NCBI GenBank assembly: GCA_030454225.1
Contig: JAKDRW010000003.1
Location: 19,409 to 83,408 of the forward strand
DNA: 64,000 nt
Source of the DNA: Vreelandella subglaciescola
GTDB taxonomy: Bacteria; Pseudomonadota; Gammaproteobacteria; Pseudomonadales; Halomonadaceae
Direction: 5' to 3'
Part shown: positions 18,901-27,936 of the stretch, in pieces
How the letters are laid out: the number at the start of each line of letters is the position of its first letter
Numbering within the stretch: the stretch's first letter is position 1
The notes under the pieces: model-generated
What the model saw: the letters and a program-made list of their open reading frames with translations, nothing else
What the model was told of the DNA's origin: nothing
Databases searched by the model: none
Translations under genes and position numbers: made by a program

Positions 18901-19386
18901 ATATTCGCCAGGTTCAAACACGGTTTCCACTGCGCGGTAGCCGGCGCGGGTGAGCGATTCGCGCAGGCTGTCGCGATCAAGCGTATCGCCGGCGGTAAGC
19001 GTAAGGACGCGCCCGGCGATGTAGTCCACCGGCGGCAAGCGCTGCATTAGCGTGTTGATGGGCACCAGCACAATGCCGTGCACGCCGCCCTGAAGCTTGC
19101 GCAGCGTGCGCAGCCGGGTTGATACGATGTCCTGGTGCGGGGAAAAACTGTCGTAGGGCAGCGTTTCCCAGTCGGGAAACGGCAGTACCGGGATATCGCT
19201 ATAAAACGCCAGCGTTTGTTCAAGGCGCTGGGCGCTTGCGGTATTCGGCGTGATGACCAGCAGCGGGGCGTGTCGGGCGGCGTTGGCAAGCGCCAGCGCC
19301 GCAGCGCTGCCGGGCGGCGAGGTCCAGAAAAGCGTCTCGCGAGTACCCTCGGGCGTGGGCGGGTCGAGCAGGGAAAAGGTCGGCAT
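15937..19386 (-). CDS. mfd: Transcription-repair coupling factor Mfd
   Basis: Mfd pushes stalled RNA polymerase off DNA lesions and recruits UvrA. The protein has UvrB-homology N-terminal domains (WETLPYDSFSPHQD), the RNA-polymerase-interacting CarD-like domain (VVHQAHGVGRY), the RecG-like translocase motifs (GDVGFGKTEVA, DEEHRFGV, LTATPIPRTL) and the C-terminal TRCF domain. From the ATG at 19386 it is 1149 aa, matching the 1148 aa E. coli protein. Two upstream in-frame starts exist (ATG 19410, GTG 19491), and none of the three has a clear ribosome-binding site. A 12-bp tandem repeat covers the first two ATGs. Confidence 0.97.
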   Translation of the reverse strand: MPTFSLLDPPTPEGTRETLFWTSPPGSAAALALANAARHAPLLVITPNTASAQRLEQTLAFYSDIPVLPFPDWETLPYDSFSPHQDIVSTRLRTLRKLQGGVHGIVLVPINTLMQRLPPVDYIAGRVLTLTAGDTLDRDSLRESLTRAGYRAVETVFEPGEYAIRGALIDLYAMGMEQPIRIDLFDDEIDTLRYFDPGSQRSSEKVARVELLPAHEYSLSRSAIACFRERFETLFDVDPRQCPLYNDALKAIPSPGLEQYLPLFFEHTASLFEHLTEATHVALLPGVFAAAEQHWDAIEARYANLGVDPTRPLLPPHRAFWPVSELFAAIKQRPRIELTDDADHRHARVPDAIAPPDVAINARSHTPLAALERFIAQQPDARILFVAESRGRREALEDLLAPLSLRLAYVERFADFIDGSQRFALAEGQVDAGLWLEAQNVVLITETELFGDVVRQSRRREKATDDNAFAVRHLSELQAGAPVVHQAHGVGRYLGLEALEAGGQASEFLALEYANGAKLYVPVDSLHLISRYSGADDEHAPLHKLGSDQWEKARKKAAEKIRDTAAELLDIYARREAQQGVVYDTPGDDYQRFSASFPFEETPDQEAAIHAVVNDLTAPQPMDRVICGDVGFGKTEVAMRAAFLAVQSGRQVVVLVPTTLLARQHFENFRDRFADTAVNIGLLSRFTSGKGAGDALDKIKSGQTDIVIGTHKLLSQSVELPKMGLLVIDEEHRFGVAQKEKLKTLRAEIDILTLTATPIPRTLNMAMSGIRDLSIIATPPARRLSVKTFVQQRNDGVIKEALLREILRGGQVYFLHNEVKTIENTAEKIRELVPDARVAVAHGQLPERSLERVMSDFYHRRFNVLVCSTIIETGIDVPSANTILIERADKFGLAQLHQLRGRVGRSHHQAYAYLLTPPPRAMTRDALKRLEAISASDDLGAGFTLASHDMEIRGAGELLGDEQSGQMETIGYTLYMEMLDRAVKAIRAGKTPNIDAPFASGVEISLNLPALIPDDYIHDVQQRLVMYKRIANTSNDGELKELQVELIDRFGLLPAPLKHLIRQTRLRQRAEQLGIKRLEAGSERGRLIFDAQTRVDPMTLVGLIQADPASYRLDGSDTLRFTLPMATVDARFEQVEALLHTLNQKTAAA

Positions 19387-19419
19387 AGTCGATGATATAG
19401 TCGATGGCATAGTCGATAT
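19384..19419. repeat. Three-copy 12-bp tandem repeat across the mfd start
   Basis: Plus-strand units are CATAGTCGATGA, TATAGTCGATGG and CATAGTCGATAT, differing at only a few positions. Being 12 bp long the units keep the reading frame. The outer two each supply an ATG in the mfd frame (at 19386 and 19410), while the middle one has ATA. Confidence 0.85.
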
Positions 19420-19536
19420 CGGTTTGCGCTGAAATAAGAGACGGAAAAAAAGCGGGAAATATCCCCCAATCATACACGATTGACCGTTCACGCAGTGCGC
19501 CGCCGTCAGCGGGACTCTGCGTCACCTTTTTGCGCC

Positions 19537-19563
19537 TTTATATGTTTTTCTCCCTGTAGTCAA
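19537..19563 (-). promoter_or_regulatory. Candidate promoter of mfd
   Basis: On the minus strand TTGACT and TATAAA are each 5 of 6 to consensus, but the spacer is only 15 nt, which is short. Transcription would start roughly 120-145 nt before the possible mfd ATGs. The rest of the 300-bp mfd/gap gap shows nothing else convincing. Confidence 0.35.
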
Positions 19564-19686
19564 CAAAGGCACGGTGTAATCCGCCTACAGCGGCTGCGAC
19601 CATCCAGTGATTGCGATACGGGCGTCAGGTCAGGATAATGCCGCGAAGCAACTTCCTTCTTCTTTCATTACCCCGAGAGGTCGCAC

Positions 19687-21150
19687 GTGAGTCAGCCAAC
19701 GCTTGATAACGTATTTCAGGAATGGCAGAGCAACGAAGCTCTGGCCGAACAGATGGTTCCGCTGGTGGGGCGGTTGTATCGCCAAAACAACGTCGTGGCC
19801 ACCATGTTCGGTCGTTCGCTGATCAGGCAGTCGGTGATTCGCGTTCTGAAAGACCACCGCTTTGTGCACGAAATTGAAGGCACCGAGCTGACCCTGGAAG
19901 ACACCTTTCCCATCGTCCAGGCAATGGCCGGGCTCAGCCTGGGGCCGGCCCACGTTGATGTGGGCAAGCTGGCAGTGCTGCTCAAGCGCCAAGGCGGCGA
20001 CGACGTGGATGCCTTTTTACGTAAAGAGCTGAGCGACATTGTCGATGGCTACCAGTCCGGCGCCAGCACCGGCGAGCCTCAGGACGTGGTGCTCTATGGC
20101 TTTGGCCGTATTGGCCGGCTGTTGGCGCGGGTAATGATCGAAAAGGCCGGCGGCGGCAACCTGCTGCGCCTGCGCGCGATTGTGGTGCGTGGCCGCGGTG
20201 ACGTAGCCAAAGACCTTGAAAAGCGCGCCAGCCTGCTGCGCCGCGACTCGGTGCACGGCCCGTTTGAAGGCACCATCGACGTTGACGCCGAGGCTCGCAC
20301 GCTGACCGTCAACGGCAACGTCATTCAGGTGATCTACGCCAACGCGCCGAGCGATATCGACTATACCGACTACGGCATCGATAATGCCGTGATCGTCGAC
20401 AATACCGGCATCTGGCGCGATGAAGCCGGCCTGGGGCAGCACCTTGAGTGCCGCGGCGCGGCCAAGGCGCTGTTGACCGCGCCGGGCAAGGGCGACATCA
20501 AAAATATTGTTTACGGCGTCAACCATGGCGATATCGGCGACGCCGACCGTATCCTGTCGGCGGCCTCGTGCACCACCAACGCGATTGTGCCGGTACTCAA
20601 GGTATTGAACGACGAGTACGGCGTGACCACCGGGCACGTGGAAACCGTGCACGCCTACACCAACGACCAGAACCTGATCGACAACTATCACGCAGGCGAC
20701 CGCCGCGGACGCAGTGCGGCGCTCAACATGGTGCTGACCGAGACCGGCGCGGCCAAGGCCGTGGCCAAGGCGCTGCCCGAGCTTGACGGCAAGCTGACCG
20801 GCAACGCCATCCGCGTGCCCACGCCCAACGTCTCCATGGCCATCCTCAACCTGACGCTTGAGAAGAGCACCGATGCCGAGTCGCTCAACGACTACCTGCG
20901 CGGCATGTCGATCCATTCGGCGTACCAGAAGCAGATCGACTTTGTCGACTCGGCCGAAGTGGTGTCGTCAGACTTCGTGGGCAACCGCAAAGCGGGCATT
21001 GTTGATGCCAAAGCGACGATCGCCAGCGACAATCACGCGGTGGTTTACGTGTGGTATGACAACGAATTTGGCTATAGCTGCCAGGTTATTCGCCTGCTGC
21101 AGCATATTTCCCACGTTAATTTCCTCAAACTGCCTCACGAAAACGGCTGA
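19687..21150 (+). CDS. gap: Glyceraldehyde-3-phosphate dehydrogenase, long type
   Basis: The protein interconverts glyceraldehyde 3-phosphate and 1,3-bisphosphoglycerate with NAD(P). It is 487 aa against about 335 for classical GapA, because it has an extra helical N-terminal region of about 130 residues (starting MSQPTLDNVFQEW). The Rossmann motif LYGFGRIGRLLAR follows, then the catalytic C295 in SAASCTTNA, with the usual WYDNEFGYSCQ near the C-terminus. Pseudomonas has a similar long paralogue in the same mfd-gap-nqr neighbourhood. It starts with GTG after GAGAGG. Whether it runs in the glycolytic or gluconeogenic direction cannot be read from the sequence. Confidence 0.93.
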   Translation: MSQPTLDNVFQEWQSNEALAEQMVPLVGRLYRQNNVVATMFGRSLIRQSVIRVLKDHRFVHEIEGTELTLEDTFPIVQAMAGLSLGPAHVDVGKLAVLLKRQGGDDVDAFLRKELSDIVDGYQSGASTGEPQDVVLYGFGRIGRLLARVMIEKAGGGNLLRLRAIVVRGRGDVAKDLEKRASLLRRDSVHGPFEGTIDVDAEARTLTVNGNVIQVIYANAPSDIDYTDYGIDNAVIVDNTGIWRDEAGLGQHLECRGAAKALLTAPGKGDIKNIVYGVNHGDIGDADRILSAASCTTNAIVPVLKVLNDEYGVTTGHVETVHAYTNDQNLIDNYHAGDRRGRSAALNMVLTETGAAKAVAKALPELDGKLTGNAIRVPTPNVSMAILNLTLEKSTDAESLNDYLRGMSIHSAYQKQIDFVDSAEVVSSDFVGNRKAGIVDAKATIASDNHAVVYVWYDNEFGYSCQVIRLLQHISHVNFLKLPHENG

Positions 21151-21186
21151 TACCGGCGTGCAATAAAGCGTCTGTAACCCGCTCCA

Positions 21187-21210
21187 CGCGCCACCTTAGG
21201 GTGGCGTTTT
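21187..21210 (+). terminator. Intrinsic terminator after gap
   Basis: CGCCACC-TTAG-GGTGGCG (21189-21206) is followed by TTTT. A second, weaker inverted repeat (GCGTGG/CCACG) lies about 30 nt downstream. Confidence 0.75.
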
Positions 21211-21258
21211 GCGTACGCAGCAGGCGTGGCTTAACACGCCACGTGCCTGGGGGGGATG

Positions 21259-21287
21259 TGGTCATTGGCCGCGCTTATCTTTATAAT
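21259..21287 (+). promoter_or_regulatory. Promoter of the nqr operon
   Basis: A consensus TATAAT (21282-21287) stands 17 nt behind TGGTCA (4 of 6). The nqrA ATG is 129 nt further on, so the operon would have a leader of about 120 nt. That leader contains two TTCGAA palindromes (within 21358-21372) but no recognisable riboswitch. Confidence 0.55.
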
Positions 21288-21415
21288 ACGGTGGATTTTT
21301 GGGGTGGTTCGAGCACGCCTTGAACCGACTGGTAATAATCTACGCGGAAAATAAGAATTCGAATCCTTTCGAAGCCCTTATCTCCGTATATCCGATCCAT
21401 CAACTGGGCGAGACT

Positions 21416-22765
21416 ATGATCGAAGTCAAAAAAGGCCTGGATCTCCCCATCGCGGGGGCGCCGGAGCTGCGCATTACCGATGCTCAGCCGGCGCGCCACG
21501 TGGCCATCCTGGGTACTGACTATGTCGGCATGCGGCCGACAATGGAAGTCAAGGTTGGGGATAAGGTCAAGTTAGGCCAACTACTTTTCACCGATAAGAA
21601 AATTGCGGGGGTGCGCTTCACGTCACCCGCCGCCGGTGAGGTGGTCGCTATCAACCGTGGCGAAAAGCGGCGTTTGCTGTCTGTGGTGATCAAAGTCGAT
21701 GAGAGCGAAGAAGCCGTGGCCTTTACGGCGCACGAGCGTAGCGCTCTTGGTAGCCTGGAGCGCCAGACGGTCGTTGACCAGCTGGTAGACTCCGGGCTTT
21801 GGACGGCGCTGCGCACGCGTCCGTTCTCGCGTACGCCGGCACTCGACAGCACGCCCGCCGACATCTTCGTGACCGCCGTGGATACCCATCCGCTAAGTCC
21901 CGACCCCGCGGTGATCATCAACGAAGCGCCCGAGGCGTTTACCGATGGTCTGAAGGTGCTGTCCCGCCTGACCGAAGGCAAGGTTTATCTGTGCACCGGC
22001 AAAGACGCGTCGATCCCCGGCGCTGACGTCAGCGGCGTGGCTACCGAGGCCTTTAACGGGCCACACCCGGCGGGGCTTGCGGGTACGCATATCCATCATT
22101 TGTCGCCGGTCGGCCTGCACAAGCACGTTTGGCATATTGGCTACCAGGATGTGATGGCGATGGGTACGCTGTTCGCCCAGGGCAAACTCGACGTCACCCG
22201 CATCATGGCCGTGACCGGGCCGCGCGCCGTAGAGCCGCGCCTGCTGCGCACTCGTGTGGGTGCCAATACCGAGGAGCTGCTCGCCGGTGAAGTCGTCAAG
22301 CCCGATGATACGCGGGTGATTTCGGGGTCGGTGTTTTCCGGCTTTGCCACCGAAGGCAAGCTGAGCTACGCGGGGCGCTTTCACAACCAGTTCAGTCTGC
22401 TCGAAGAGGGCAACAAGCGCCTCTTCATGGGCTGGCTGTCGCCGGGTAGCGAGCGCCACTCGGTGCTGGGGATTTACCTGTCGAAGATCAAGGGGCTGAG
22501 CAACTACGCGCCGACGACGTCGACCAACGGGTCGGAGCGCGCGATGGTACCGGTTGGCGCCTACGAGCAAGTCATGCCGCTGGATATCATGCCGACTCAG
22601 CTGCTGCGTTCGCTGATCGTGGGGGACATTGAAGCTGCGATGGAGCTTGGCTGTCTGGAGCTGGACGAAGAGGATCTGGCGCTGTGCACGTACGCTTGCC
22701 CAGGCAAGTATGAGTACGGCCCCATCCTGCGCGATAACCTCACCATGATCGAGAAAGAGGCCTGA
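21416..22765 (+). CDS. nqrA: Na+-translocating NADH:quinone reductase subunit A
   Basis: NqrA is the peripheral cytoplasmic subunit of the sodium-pumping NADH:ubiquinone oxidoreductase and takes part in quinone binding. The tracked ORF starts at 21299, but the family N-terminus ([10 protein letters not shown]) sits right after the ATG at 21416, preceded by GGGCGAG. That gives 449 aa, close to the 446 aa Vibrio protein. Family blocks include [24 protein letters not shown] and [12 protein letters not shown]. The stop overlaps the nqrB start (TGATG). Confidence 0.97.
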   Translation: MIEVKKGLDLPIAGAPELRITDAQPARHVAILGTDYVGMRPTMEVKVGDKVKLGQLLFTDKKIAGVRFTSPAAGEVVAINRGEKRRLLSVVIKVDESEEAVAFTAHERSALGSLERQTVVDQLVDSGLWTALRTRPFSRTPALDSTPADIFVTAVDTHPLSPDPAVIINEAPEAFTDGLKVLSRLTEGKVYLCTGKDASIPGADVSGVATEAFNGPHPAGLAGTHIHHLSPVGLHKHVWHIGYQDVMAMGTLFAQGKLDVTRIMAVTGPRAVEPRLLRTRVGANTEELLAGEVVKPDDTRVISGSVFSGFATEGKLSYAGRFHNQFSLLEEGNKRLFMGWLSPGSERHSVLGIYLSKIKGLSNYAPTTSTNGSERAMVPVGAYEQVMPLDIMPTQLLRSLIVGDIEAAMELGCLELDEEDLALCTYACPGKYEYGPILRDNLTMIEKEA

Positions 22766-23991
22766 TGATGGGTATTCGACAAACGCTCGAGAATATCGAG
22801 CCGCACTTTCATAAAGGCGGCAAGTATGAAGCGTTCTACCCGCTGTTCGAAGCGGTAGACACGATGCTCTATACGCCGCCCAGCGTAACCAAGACGACCG
22901 CGCATATTCGCGACGGTATCGATCTTAAGCGCATGATGATCACCGTTTGGCTATGCGCCTTCCCGGCCATGTTTTTCGGCATGTGGAACGCCGGCTTTCA
23001 GGCCAACAGCGCCATCGACGCCGGCTCCTTGTCCATGGGCGGCTGGCGCGAAGCGCTGACAATGGTGCTGTCCGCGGGGCACAATGCCGATAGCCTGTGG
23101 GCCAACTTTGTCCTTGGGGCGACCTACTTCATACCGATCTATTTCATCACCTTTGTGGTGGGCGGCTTCTGGGAAGTGCTGTTTGCGATCAAGCGCGGCC
23201 ACGAGGTCAACGAAGGCTTTTTCGTCACCTCGATCCTGTTCGCGTTGATTTTGCCGGCGACGATTCCGCTGTGGCAGGTCGCGCTAGGCATTACCTTTGG
23301 GGTGGTGATCGGCAAGGAAGTCTTTGGCGGTACCGGCAAGAACTTCTTGAATCCGGCGCTGACGGCGCGTGCGTTTTTGTATTTTGCCTACCCGGCGCAA
23401 ATTTCCGGCGACTCGATCTGGGTGGCCGCTGACGGCTATACCGGCGCCACCGCGCTGTCCATGGCGTTTCAGGACGGCATGACCCAGCTGACCGATTCTG
23501 TCAGCTGGTGGGATGCGTTCTGGGGCTTTATTCCCGGCTCGGTCGGCGAGGTCTCCACCTTTGCCATCCTGCTTGGCGGTATCGTGCTGCTGTGGACGCG
23601 GCTGGCCTCCTGGCGCATCATGCTGGGGGTGTGTCTGGGGATGATCGCGACCAGTACGCTGTTCAACCTGATCGGTTCTGACACCAACGCCATGTTTGCC
23701 ATGCCGTGGTACTGGCACTTTGTCATCGGCGGCTTTGCCTTCGGCATGGTGTTTATGGCCACCGACCCGGTATCGGCTTCGATGACCAATCCGGGGCGCT
23801 GGATTTTTGGTGCGCTCATCGGCTTTATGACCGTGCTGATCCGCGTGGTTAACCCGGCGTTCCCCGAGGGCATCATGTTGGCGATTCTGTTTGCCAACCT
23901 GTTTGCGCCGCTGATTGACCACTTCTTTGTCCAGGCCAACATCAAACGTCGCGTTAAGCGCGTTGGCGTGCCGGCCGAGGAGACTGCCTGA
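22765..23991 (+). CDS. nqrB: Na+-translocating NADH:quinone reductase subunit B
   Basis: NqrB is the main membrane subunit of the sodium pump. It binds riboflavin and carries a covalent FMN. The 408 aa protein has about ten membrane segments. The FMN is attached to a threonine in GYTGATALS, here T229, matching the position seen in Vibrio NqrB. The conserved N-terminal hydrophilic segment starting [13 protein letters not shown] is present. A second ATG directly follows the first. Both ends overlap neighbours by one base (TGATG), as expected in a translationally coupled operon. Confidence 0.97.
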   Translation: MMGIRQTLENIEPHFHKGGKYEAFYPLFEAVDTMLYTPPSVTKTTAHIRDGIDLKRMMITVWLCAFPAMFFGMWNAGFQANSAIDAGSLSMGGWREALTMVLSAGHNADSLWANFVLGATYFIPIYFITFVVGGFWEVLFAIKRGHEVNEGFFVTSILFALILPATIPLWQVALGITFGVVIGKEVFGGTGKNFLNPALTARAFLYFAYPAQISGDSIWVAADGYTGATALSMAFQDGMTQLTDSVSWWDAFWGFIPGSVGEVSTFAILLGGIVLLWTRLASWRIMLGVCLGMIATSTLFNLIGSDTNAMFAMPWYWHFVIGGFAFGMVFMATDPVSASMTNPGRWIFGALIGFMTVLIRVVNPAFPEGIMLAILFANLFAPLIDHFFVQANIKRRVKRVGVPAEETA

Positions 23992-24803
23992 TGGGTAACA
24001 ACTCGATCAAAAAGACGCTGATCGTGGCGTTTGCGCTGTGTATCGTCTGCTCCGTAATTGTATCCACGGCGGCGGTAGCGCTACGCCCGCAGCAGCAGTT
24101 CAACCAGGAGCTGGACCGCAAGGCCAACATTATCCAGGTGGCCAAGCTTGGCGGCTCGGGCAAAAGCGTCGAGGATGTGTTCAACGAGCGCATCAGCGCG
24201 CGCGTCGTCGATATGCAGACCGGCGAATACACCGATGAGTTCGATCCCGAAACCTTCGACCAGTTCGAAGCGGCAACCGATCCGGCTACCGGCCGCACGC
24301 TGTCGGGGCGCAACGATCTTGCCGGCCTCTCGCAGGTGGAAAACTACGCGACGGTTTACCTGATCGACGACCCCGAAGATCCCAGCCAGATCGTCTTGCC
24401 GATTCGTGGCCAGGGCCTGTGGGGGCTGATGAGCGGCTTCTTGTCGGTCAAGGGTGATGGTAATACTATTGTCAGTATTACCTATTACGACATGAGCGAA
24501 ACGCCGGGGCTGGGTGCCGAGGTCAACAATTCACGCTGGCAGGCGCTGTGGGACGGTAAAGAAATCTACGCCGAGGGCGACGATAGCCTCTCGCCGGCGA
24601 TTCACCTGTCCAAGAGCGCCAGCGGCGAGAATGAAGTGGATGCGTTGTCGGGTGCCACGCTGACCAGTAACGGGGTCACCAACATGCTCCAGTTCTGGTT
24701 GAGCTCGGAAGGTTTCGGTAAATATCTGGCTAAGTTCCGCAGCGGTGTGAGCCAGGATGATGCTCAAAACGCCGGCGCCGAACGTGAATCGGAAGGAGCC
24801 TAA
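23991..24803 (+). CDS. nqrC: Na+-translocating NADH:quinone reductase subunit C
   Basis: NqrC carries the second covalently bound FMN of the complex on a periplasmic FMN-binding domain. The 270 aa protein has one N-terminal membrane segment ([17 protein letters not shown]) and the flavinylation motif SGATLTSNG with T223 as the likely FMN site. In Vibrio the residue is T225. The conserved QGLWG motif of FMN-bind domains is also visible. Flavin transfer needs an ApbE enzyme, and no apbE gene is present in this window. Confidence 0.97.
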   Translation: MGNNSIKKTLIVAFALCIVCSVIVSTAAVALRPQQQFNQELDRKANIIQVAKLGGSGKSVEDVFNERISARVVDMQTGEYTDEFDPETFDQFEAATDPATGRTLSGRNDLAGLSQVENYATVYLIDDPEDPSQIVLPIRGQGLWGLMSGFLSVKGDGNTIVSITYYDMSETPGLGAEVNNSRWQALWDGKEIYAEGDDSLSPAIHLSKSASGENEVDALSGATLTSNGVTNMLQFWLSSEGFGKYLAKFRSGVSQDDAQNAGAERESEGA

Positions 24804-24805
24804 TC

Positions 24806-25474
24806 ATGGCAGACGTTACGCCTAAAAGCGTCTTGACGACGCCGATTATTCAAAACAACCCTATTGCCTTGCAAATCCTGGGGATCTGCTCGGCGCTGGC
24901 GGTAACCACCAGCATGGGGGTGTCACTGGTAATGGCTGTCGCCGTTATCTTTGTCACCTCGCTGTCAAACTTCTTCGTCTCGCTGATCCGTAACCACATC
25001 CCGTCGTCGATCCGTATCATCGTGCAGATGACCATTATCGCGTCGCTGGTCATCGTGGTGGATCAGATTCTGAAAGCGTATGCCTATGAGATGTCCAAGC
25101 AGCTGTCGGTATTCGTCGGCCTGATCATCACCAACTGCATCGTGATGGGGCGTGCTGAAGGCTTTGCGATGACCAACTCGCCGGGGCTTTCGTTCCTCGA
25201 CGGCGTCGGTAACGGCCTTGGCTACGGTCTTATCCTGATGCTTGTAGGCTTTGTCCGCGAGCTGTTGGGATCGGGTAGCGTGTTCGGCTTTACCGTGCTG
25301 CAAACCGTGCAGGACGGCGGCTGGTACGTGGGCAACGGCCTGCTGTTGCTGCCACCGTCGGCGTTCTTTGTGATCGGCCTGTTGATCTGGGGGCTACGTT
25401 CGCTCAAGCCCGATCAGGTAGAAGAGAACGAGTTCCAGATGAAGGAAAATACTCAGCCGAAGGAGGCCGTATAA
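24806..25474 (+). CDS. nqrD: Na+-translocating NADH:quinone reductase subunit D
   Basis: NqrD is a six-helix membrane subunit that, with NqrE, holds the intramembrane iron centre and forms part of the sodium path. The 222 aa protein has the conserved [12 protein letters not shown], the [10 protein letters not shown] cysteine motif and a hydrophilic tail. GGAAGGAGCC precedes the ATG. It is homologous to NqrE and to RnfA/RnfE. The setting with nqrA, B, C and F rules out an Rnf complex. Confidence 0.97.
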   Translation: MADVTPKSVLTTPIIQNNPIALQILGICSALAVTTSMGVSLVMAVAVIFVTSLSNFFVSLIRNHIPSSIRIIVQMTIIASLVIVVDQILKAYAYEMSKQLSVFVGLIITNCIVMGRAEGFAMTNSPGLSFLDGVGNGLGYGLILMLVGFVRELLGSGSVFGFTVLQTVQDGGWYVGNGLLLLPPSAFFVIGLLIWGLRSLKPDQVEENEFQMKENTQPKEAV

Positions 25475-25475
25475 C

Positions 25476-26093
25476 ATGGAACATTATCTGAGCCTGTTGG
25501 CGAAATCGATTTTCGTCGAGAATATGGCGCTGGCGTTCTTTTTGGGCATGTGTACCTTCCTCGCCGTATCGAAGAAAGTCTCGTCGGCGCTGGGGCTGGG
25601 CGTTGCGGTTATCGTCGTACTGGCGGTTACCGTTCCCATCAATAACCTGGTGTATACCTATCTGCTGCAGGAAGGCGCGCTGACCTGGACGGGGATTGCG
25701 GGCGCGGAAGACATCGATCTTTCGTTTCTGGGGCTTTTGAGCTATATCGGCGTGATTGCGGCGCTGGTGCAGATCATGGAAATGTTTCTGGACAAGTACG
25801 TGCCCTCGCTTTACAACGCGCTGGGCGTGTTTCTGCCGCTGATTACCGTTAACTGCGCCATCCTCGGCGGCGTGTTGTTCATGGTTGAGCGCCACTATAA
25901 CTTCGGTGAGTCCGTGGTCTATGGCTTTGGCGCAGGGGCAGGCTGGGCGCTGGCGATTGCCGCGCTGGCCGGTATTCGCGAAAAGCTCAAGTACAGCGAC
26001 GTACCGGCCGGCCTCCAGGGGCTGGGCATTACCTTCCTCACGGTGGGGCTGATGTCGCTGGGTTTCATGTCCTTCTCGGGCATCCAGCTTTAA
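25476..26093 (+). CDS. nqrE: Na+-translocating NADH:quinone reductase subunit E
   Basis: NqrE is the second inverted-topology six-helix subunit that ligates the intramembrane iron. The 205 aa protein begins [19 protein letters not shown] and contains both conserved cysteine regions ([12 protein letters not shown] and [10 protein letters not shown]). AAGGAGG precedes the ATG and one base separates it from the nqrD stop. Confidence 0.97.
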   Translation: MEHYLSLLAKSIFVENMALAFFLGMCTFLAVSKKVSSALGLGVAVIVVLAVTVPINNLVYTYLLQEGALTWTGIAGAEDIDLSFLGLLSYIGVIAALVQIMEMFLDKYVPSLYNALGVFLPLITVNCAILGGVLFMVERHYNFGESVVYGFGAGAGWALAIAALAGIREKLKYSDVPAGLQGLGITFLTVGLMSLGFMSFSGIQL

Positions 26094-26103
26094 CGCAGCG
26101 GTT

Positions 26104-26133
26104 TTTCCGGCGCCGCCAGAGCCGCGCCGGAAA
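26104..26133 (+). other. Intercistronic hairpin between nqrE and nqrF
   Basis: TTTCCGGCGC (26104-26113) and GCGCCGGAAA (26124-26133) form a perfect 10-bp stem with a 10-nt loop in the 70-bp nqrE-nqrF gap. No T-run follows, so it is more likely an mRNA processing or stability element, or a weak attenuator, than a full terminator. Confidence 0.6.
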
Positions 26134-26163
26134 CAGGAAAACCTCCAGCAATAGGAAACCGAC

Positions 26164-27396
26164 ATGGTTGATACATCTGTCATCTTGCTCGGTGTTGTCA
26201 TGTTCACGGTTATCGTCATCAGCTTGACGGTAATCATTTTGGCAGCCCGAAGCAGACTGGTGAGCAGCGGGGACGTGACCATTGAGGTCAACGGCGACCC
26301 CGAGAGTACGCTAAGCACGCAGGCCGGCGGCAAGCTTTTGAATACGCTGGCGGCAAACGGCATTTTCCTGTCGTCTGCCTGCGGCGGTAGCGGTACCTGC
26401 GCGCAGTGCAAGTGTCGCGTCGAAGACGGCGGCGGCGCGATCTTGCCGACCGAAGAATCGCACTTCACCATGCGCGAGAAAAAGCAGGGCTGGCGTTTGT
26501 CTTGCCAGGTGCCGGTGAAGCAGGACATGAAGATCGAAGTGCCCGAAGAGGTATTCGGGGTGAAAAAGTGGGAATGCGAAGTTATCGCCAACCACAACGT
26601 CGCCACCTTCATCAAGGAGCTTAACCTCAAGCTGCCCGAAGGCGAAGACGTAGCCTTCCGCGCCGGCGGCTACGTGCAGCTGGTGGCACCGCCCTACGAC
26701 ATCAAGTTTGCCGACTTTGATATTGACGAAGACTACCAGGGCGACTGGAAGAAATTTAATCTCTTCGATGTCTCGCACAAGAACAACGAGGAAGTCATTC
26801 GCGCCTACTCCATGGCGAACTACCCGGAAGAGAAGGGCATCCTCAAGTTCAACATCCGCGTGTCCACGCCGCCGCCGGGCACCAGCCATCCGCCGGGCCT
26901 GATGTCGACCTACGTGTTCAACATGAAGGTGGGTGACATGGTCACGGTCATGGGGCCGTTCGGCGAGTTCTTTGCCAAGGATACCGATGCCGAAATGGTC
27001 TTTATCGGCGGCGGTGCGGGCATGGCGCCGATGCGCAGCCATATCTTCGATCAGCTCAAGCGTCTGGACAGCAAGCGCAAGATCAGCTTCTGGTACGGCG
27101 CGCGCTCCTGGCGCGAGACCTTCTATAACGAAGAGTACGACAAGCTGGCCGAGGATCACGACAACTTTGAATGGCACCTGGCACTGTCCGATCCGCAGGA
27201 TGAGGACAACTGGGAAGGCCCCACCGGCTTCATTCACAACGTGCTGTACGAAAACTATCTGAAGGATCACCCGGCGCCGGAAGACTGTGAGTTCTACATG
27301 TGCGGCCCGCCGATGATGAACGCCTCGGTGGTCAAACTGCTGCTGGATCTTGGCGTCGAGCCGGAAAACATCATGCTGGATGATTTCGGTGGTTAA
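26164..27396 (+). CDS. nqrF: Na+-translocating NADH:quinone reductase subunit F
   Basis: NqrF is the NADH-oxidising subunit that passes electrons from FAD through a 2Fe-2S cluster into the complex. The 410 aa protein has one N-terminal membrane helix, a ferredoxin domain with cluster cysteines C73, C79, C82 and C114, an FAD domain (RAYSMANYP) and an NADH domain ([14 protein letters not shown]), ending in MLDDFGG. The residue positions closely follow the Vibrio enzyme. The gene ends the main operon and a strong terminator follows. Confidence 0.98.
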   Translation: MVDTSVILLGVVMFTVIVISLTVIILAARSRLVSSGDVTIEVNGDPESTLSTQAGGKLLNTLAANGIFLSSACGGSGTCAQCKCRVEDGGGAILPTEESHFTMREKKQGWRLSCQVPVKQDMKIEVPEEVFGVKKWECEVIANHNVATFIKELNLKLPEGEDVAFRAGGYVQLVAPPYDIKFADFDIDEDYQGDWKKFNLFDVSHKNNEEVIRAYSMANYPEEKGILKFNIRVSTPPPGTSHPPGLMSTYVFNMKVGDMVTVMGPFGEFFAKDTDAEMVFIGGGAGMAPMRSHIFDQLKRLDSKRKISFWYGARSWRETFYNEEYDKLAEDHDNFEWHLALSDPQDEDNWEGPTGFIHNVLYENYLKDHPAPEDCEFYMCGPPMMNASVVKLLLDLGVEPENIMLDDFGG

Positions 27397-27427
27397 CGCG
27401 TACGCAATAAAGTGAGTGCAAGCGTTT

Positions 27428-27463
27428 ACGGGGCTGGCCTATGCGGTCAGCCCCGTTTTTTTT
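27428..27463 (+). terminator. Intrinsic terminator after nqrF
   Basis: ACGGGGCTGGCC and GGTCAGCCCCGT pair over 12 positions with one G-U, closed by a TATGC loop and followed by eight T's. Confidence 0.92.
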
Positions 27464-27580
27464 GGCGTTTGTTTTTTGGCCGAGAGTTCATGATAATGGC
27501 ACTTACGGATGGCGCCGTTGTCTATGAGGTGGGCGGCCTGCGCTAACGCGTATTACATCCGCGTCCAGGAGGTATTGGTA

Positions 27581-27841
27581 ATGACGATCTGGCTATTGGC
27601 ATTCGCTTTCATGCTGCTGGTAATGACCGCCATGGCGGTCGGCGTATTGATGGGGCGCAAGCCCATCGCCGGCTCCTGCGGCGGTTTGAACCAGCTGGGG
27701 ATGAAAGAGGGCTGCGATATTTGCGGCGGCAAGGATACGGTCTGCGAAGAAGAAAACCGCAAACGCCAGGGCATTAGCGCTCGCCGTCAGAGCGACGAGG
27801 GTCGCGGCGCCGACTTGGGCTATGACATTGCGCGGCGCTAG
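27581..27841 (+). CDS. nqrM: Na+-NQR maturation factor NqrM
   Basis: NqrM (DUF539) is needed to assemble the iron centre shared by NqrD and NqrE. The 86 aa protein is one N-terminal membrane helix followed by a cytoplasmic Cys-rich segment (GSCGGLNQLG, then CDICGGKDTVC), giving the four conserved cysteines, and a charged tail. I placed the start at the ATG at 27581 because AGGAGG lies at ideal distance. The tracked ORF begins 24 codons earlier without support. It is separated from nqrF by a terminator, so it probably relies on read-through or its own promoter. Confidence 0.93.
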   Translation: MTIWLLAFAFMLLVMTAMAVGVLMGRKPIAGSCGGLNQLGMKEGCDICGGKDTVCEEENRKRQGISARRQSDEGRGADLGYDIARR

Positions 27842-27863
27842 ATAATCCTTTGCGTCAAGGCAC

Positions 27864-27898
27864 AAAAAAGCCCGGGCTTAATCGCTCGGGCTTTTTTT
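27864..27898. terminator. Bidirectional terminator between nqrM and the PA2778-like gene
   Basis: AAAAAAGCCCG and CGGGCTTTTTT flank a 12-nt loop. The A-run on the left and T-run on the right let it serve both convergent genes. Confidence 0.9.
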
Positions 27899-27936
27899 CG
27901 TGCTTAACTGCTGTGTAATGACGCGCGAGCTGGAAG

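Noticed and set aside
21350-21375. TTCGAATCC resembling a tRNA T-loop
   Set aside because: No acceptor stem, anticodon arm or CCA partner can be folded around it. It is part of the nqr leader with TTCGAA palindromes.
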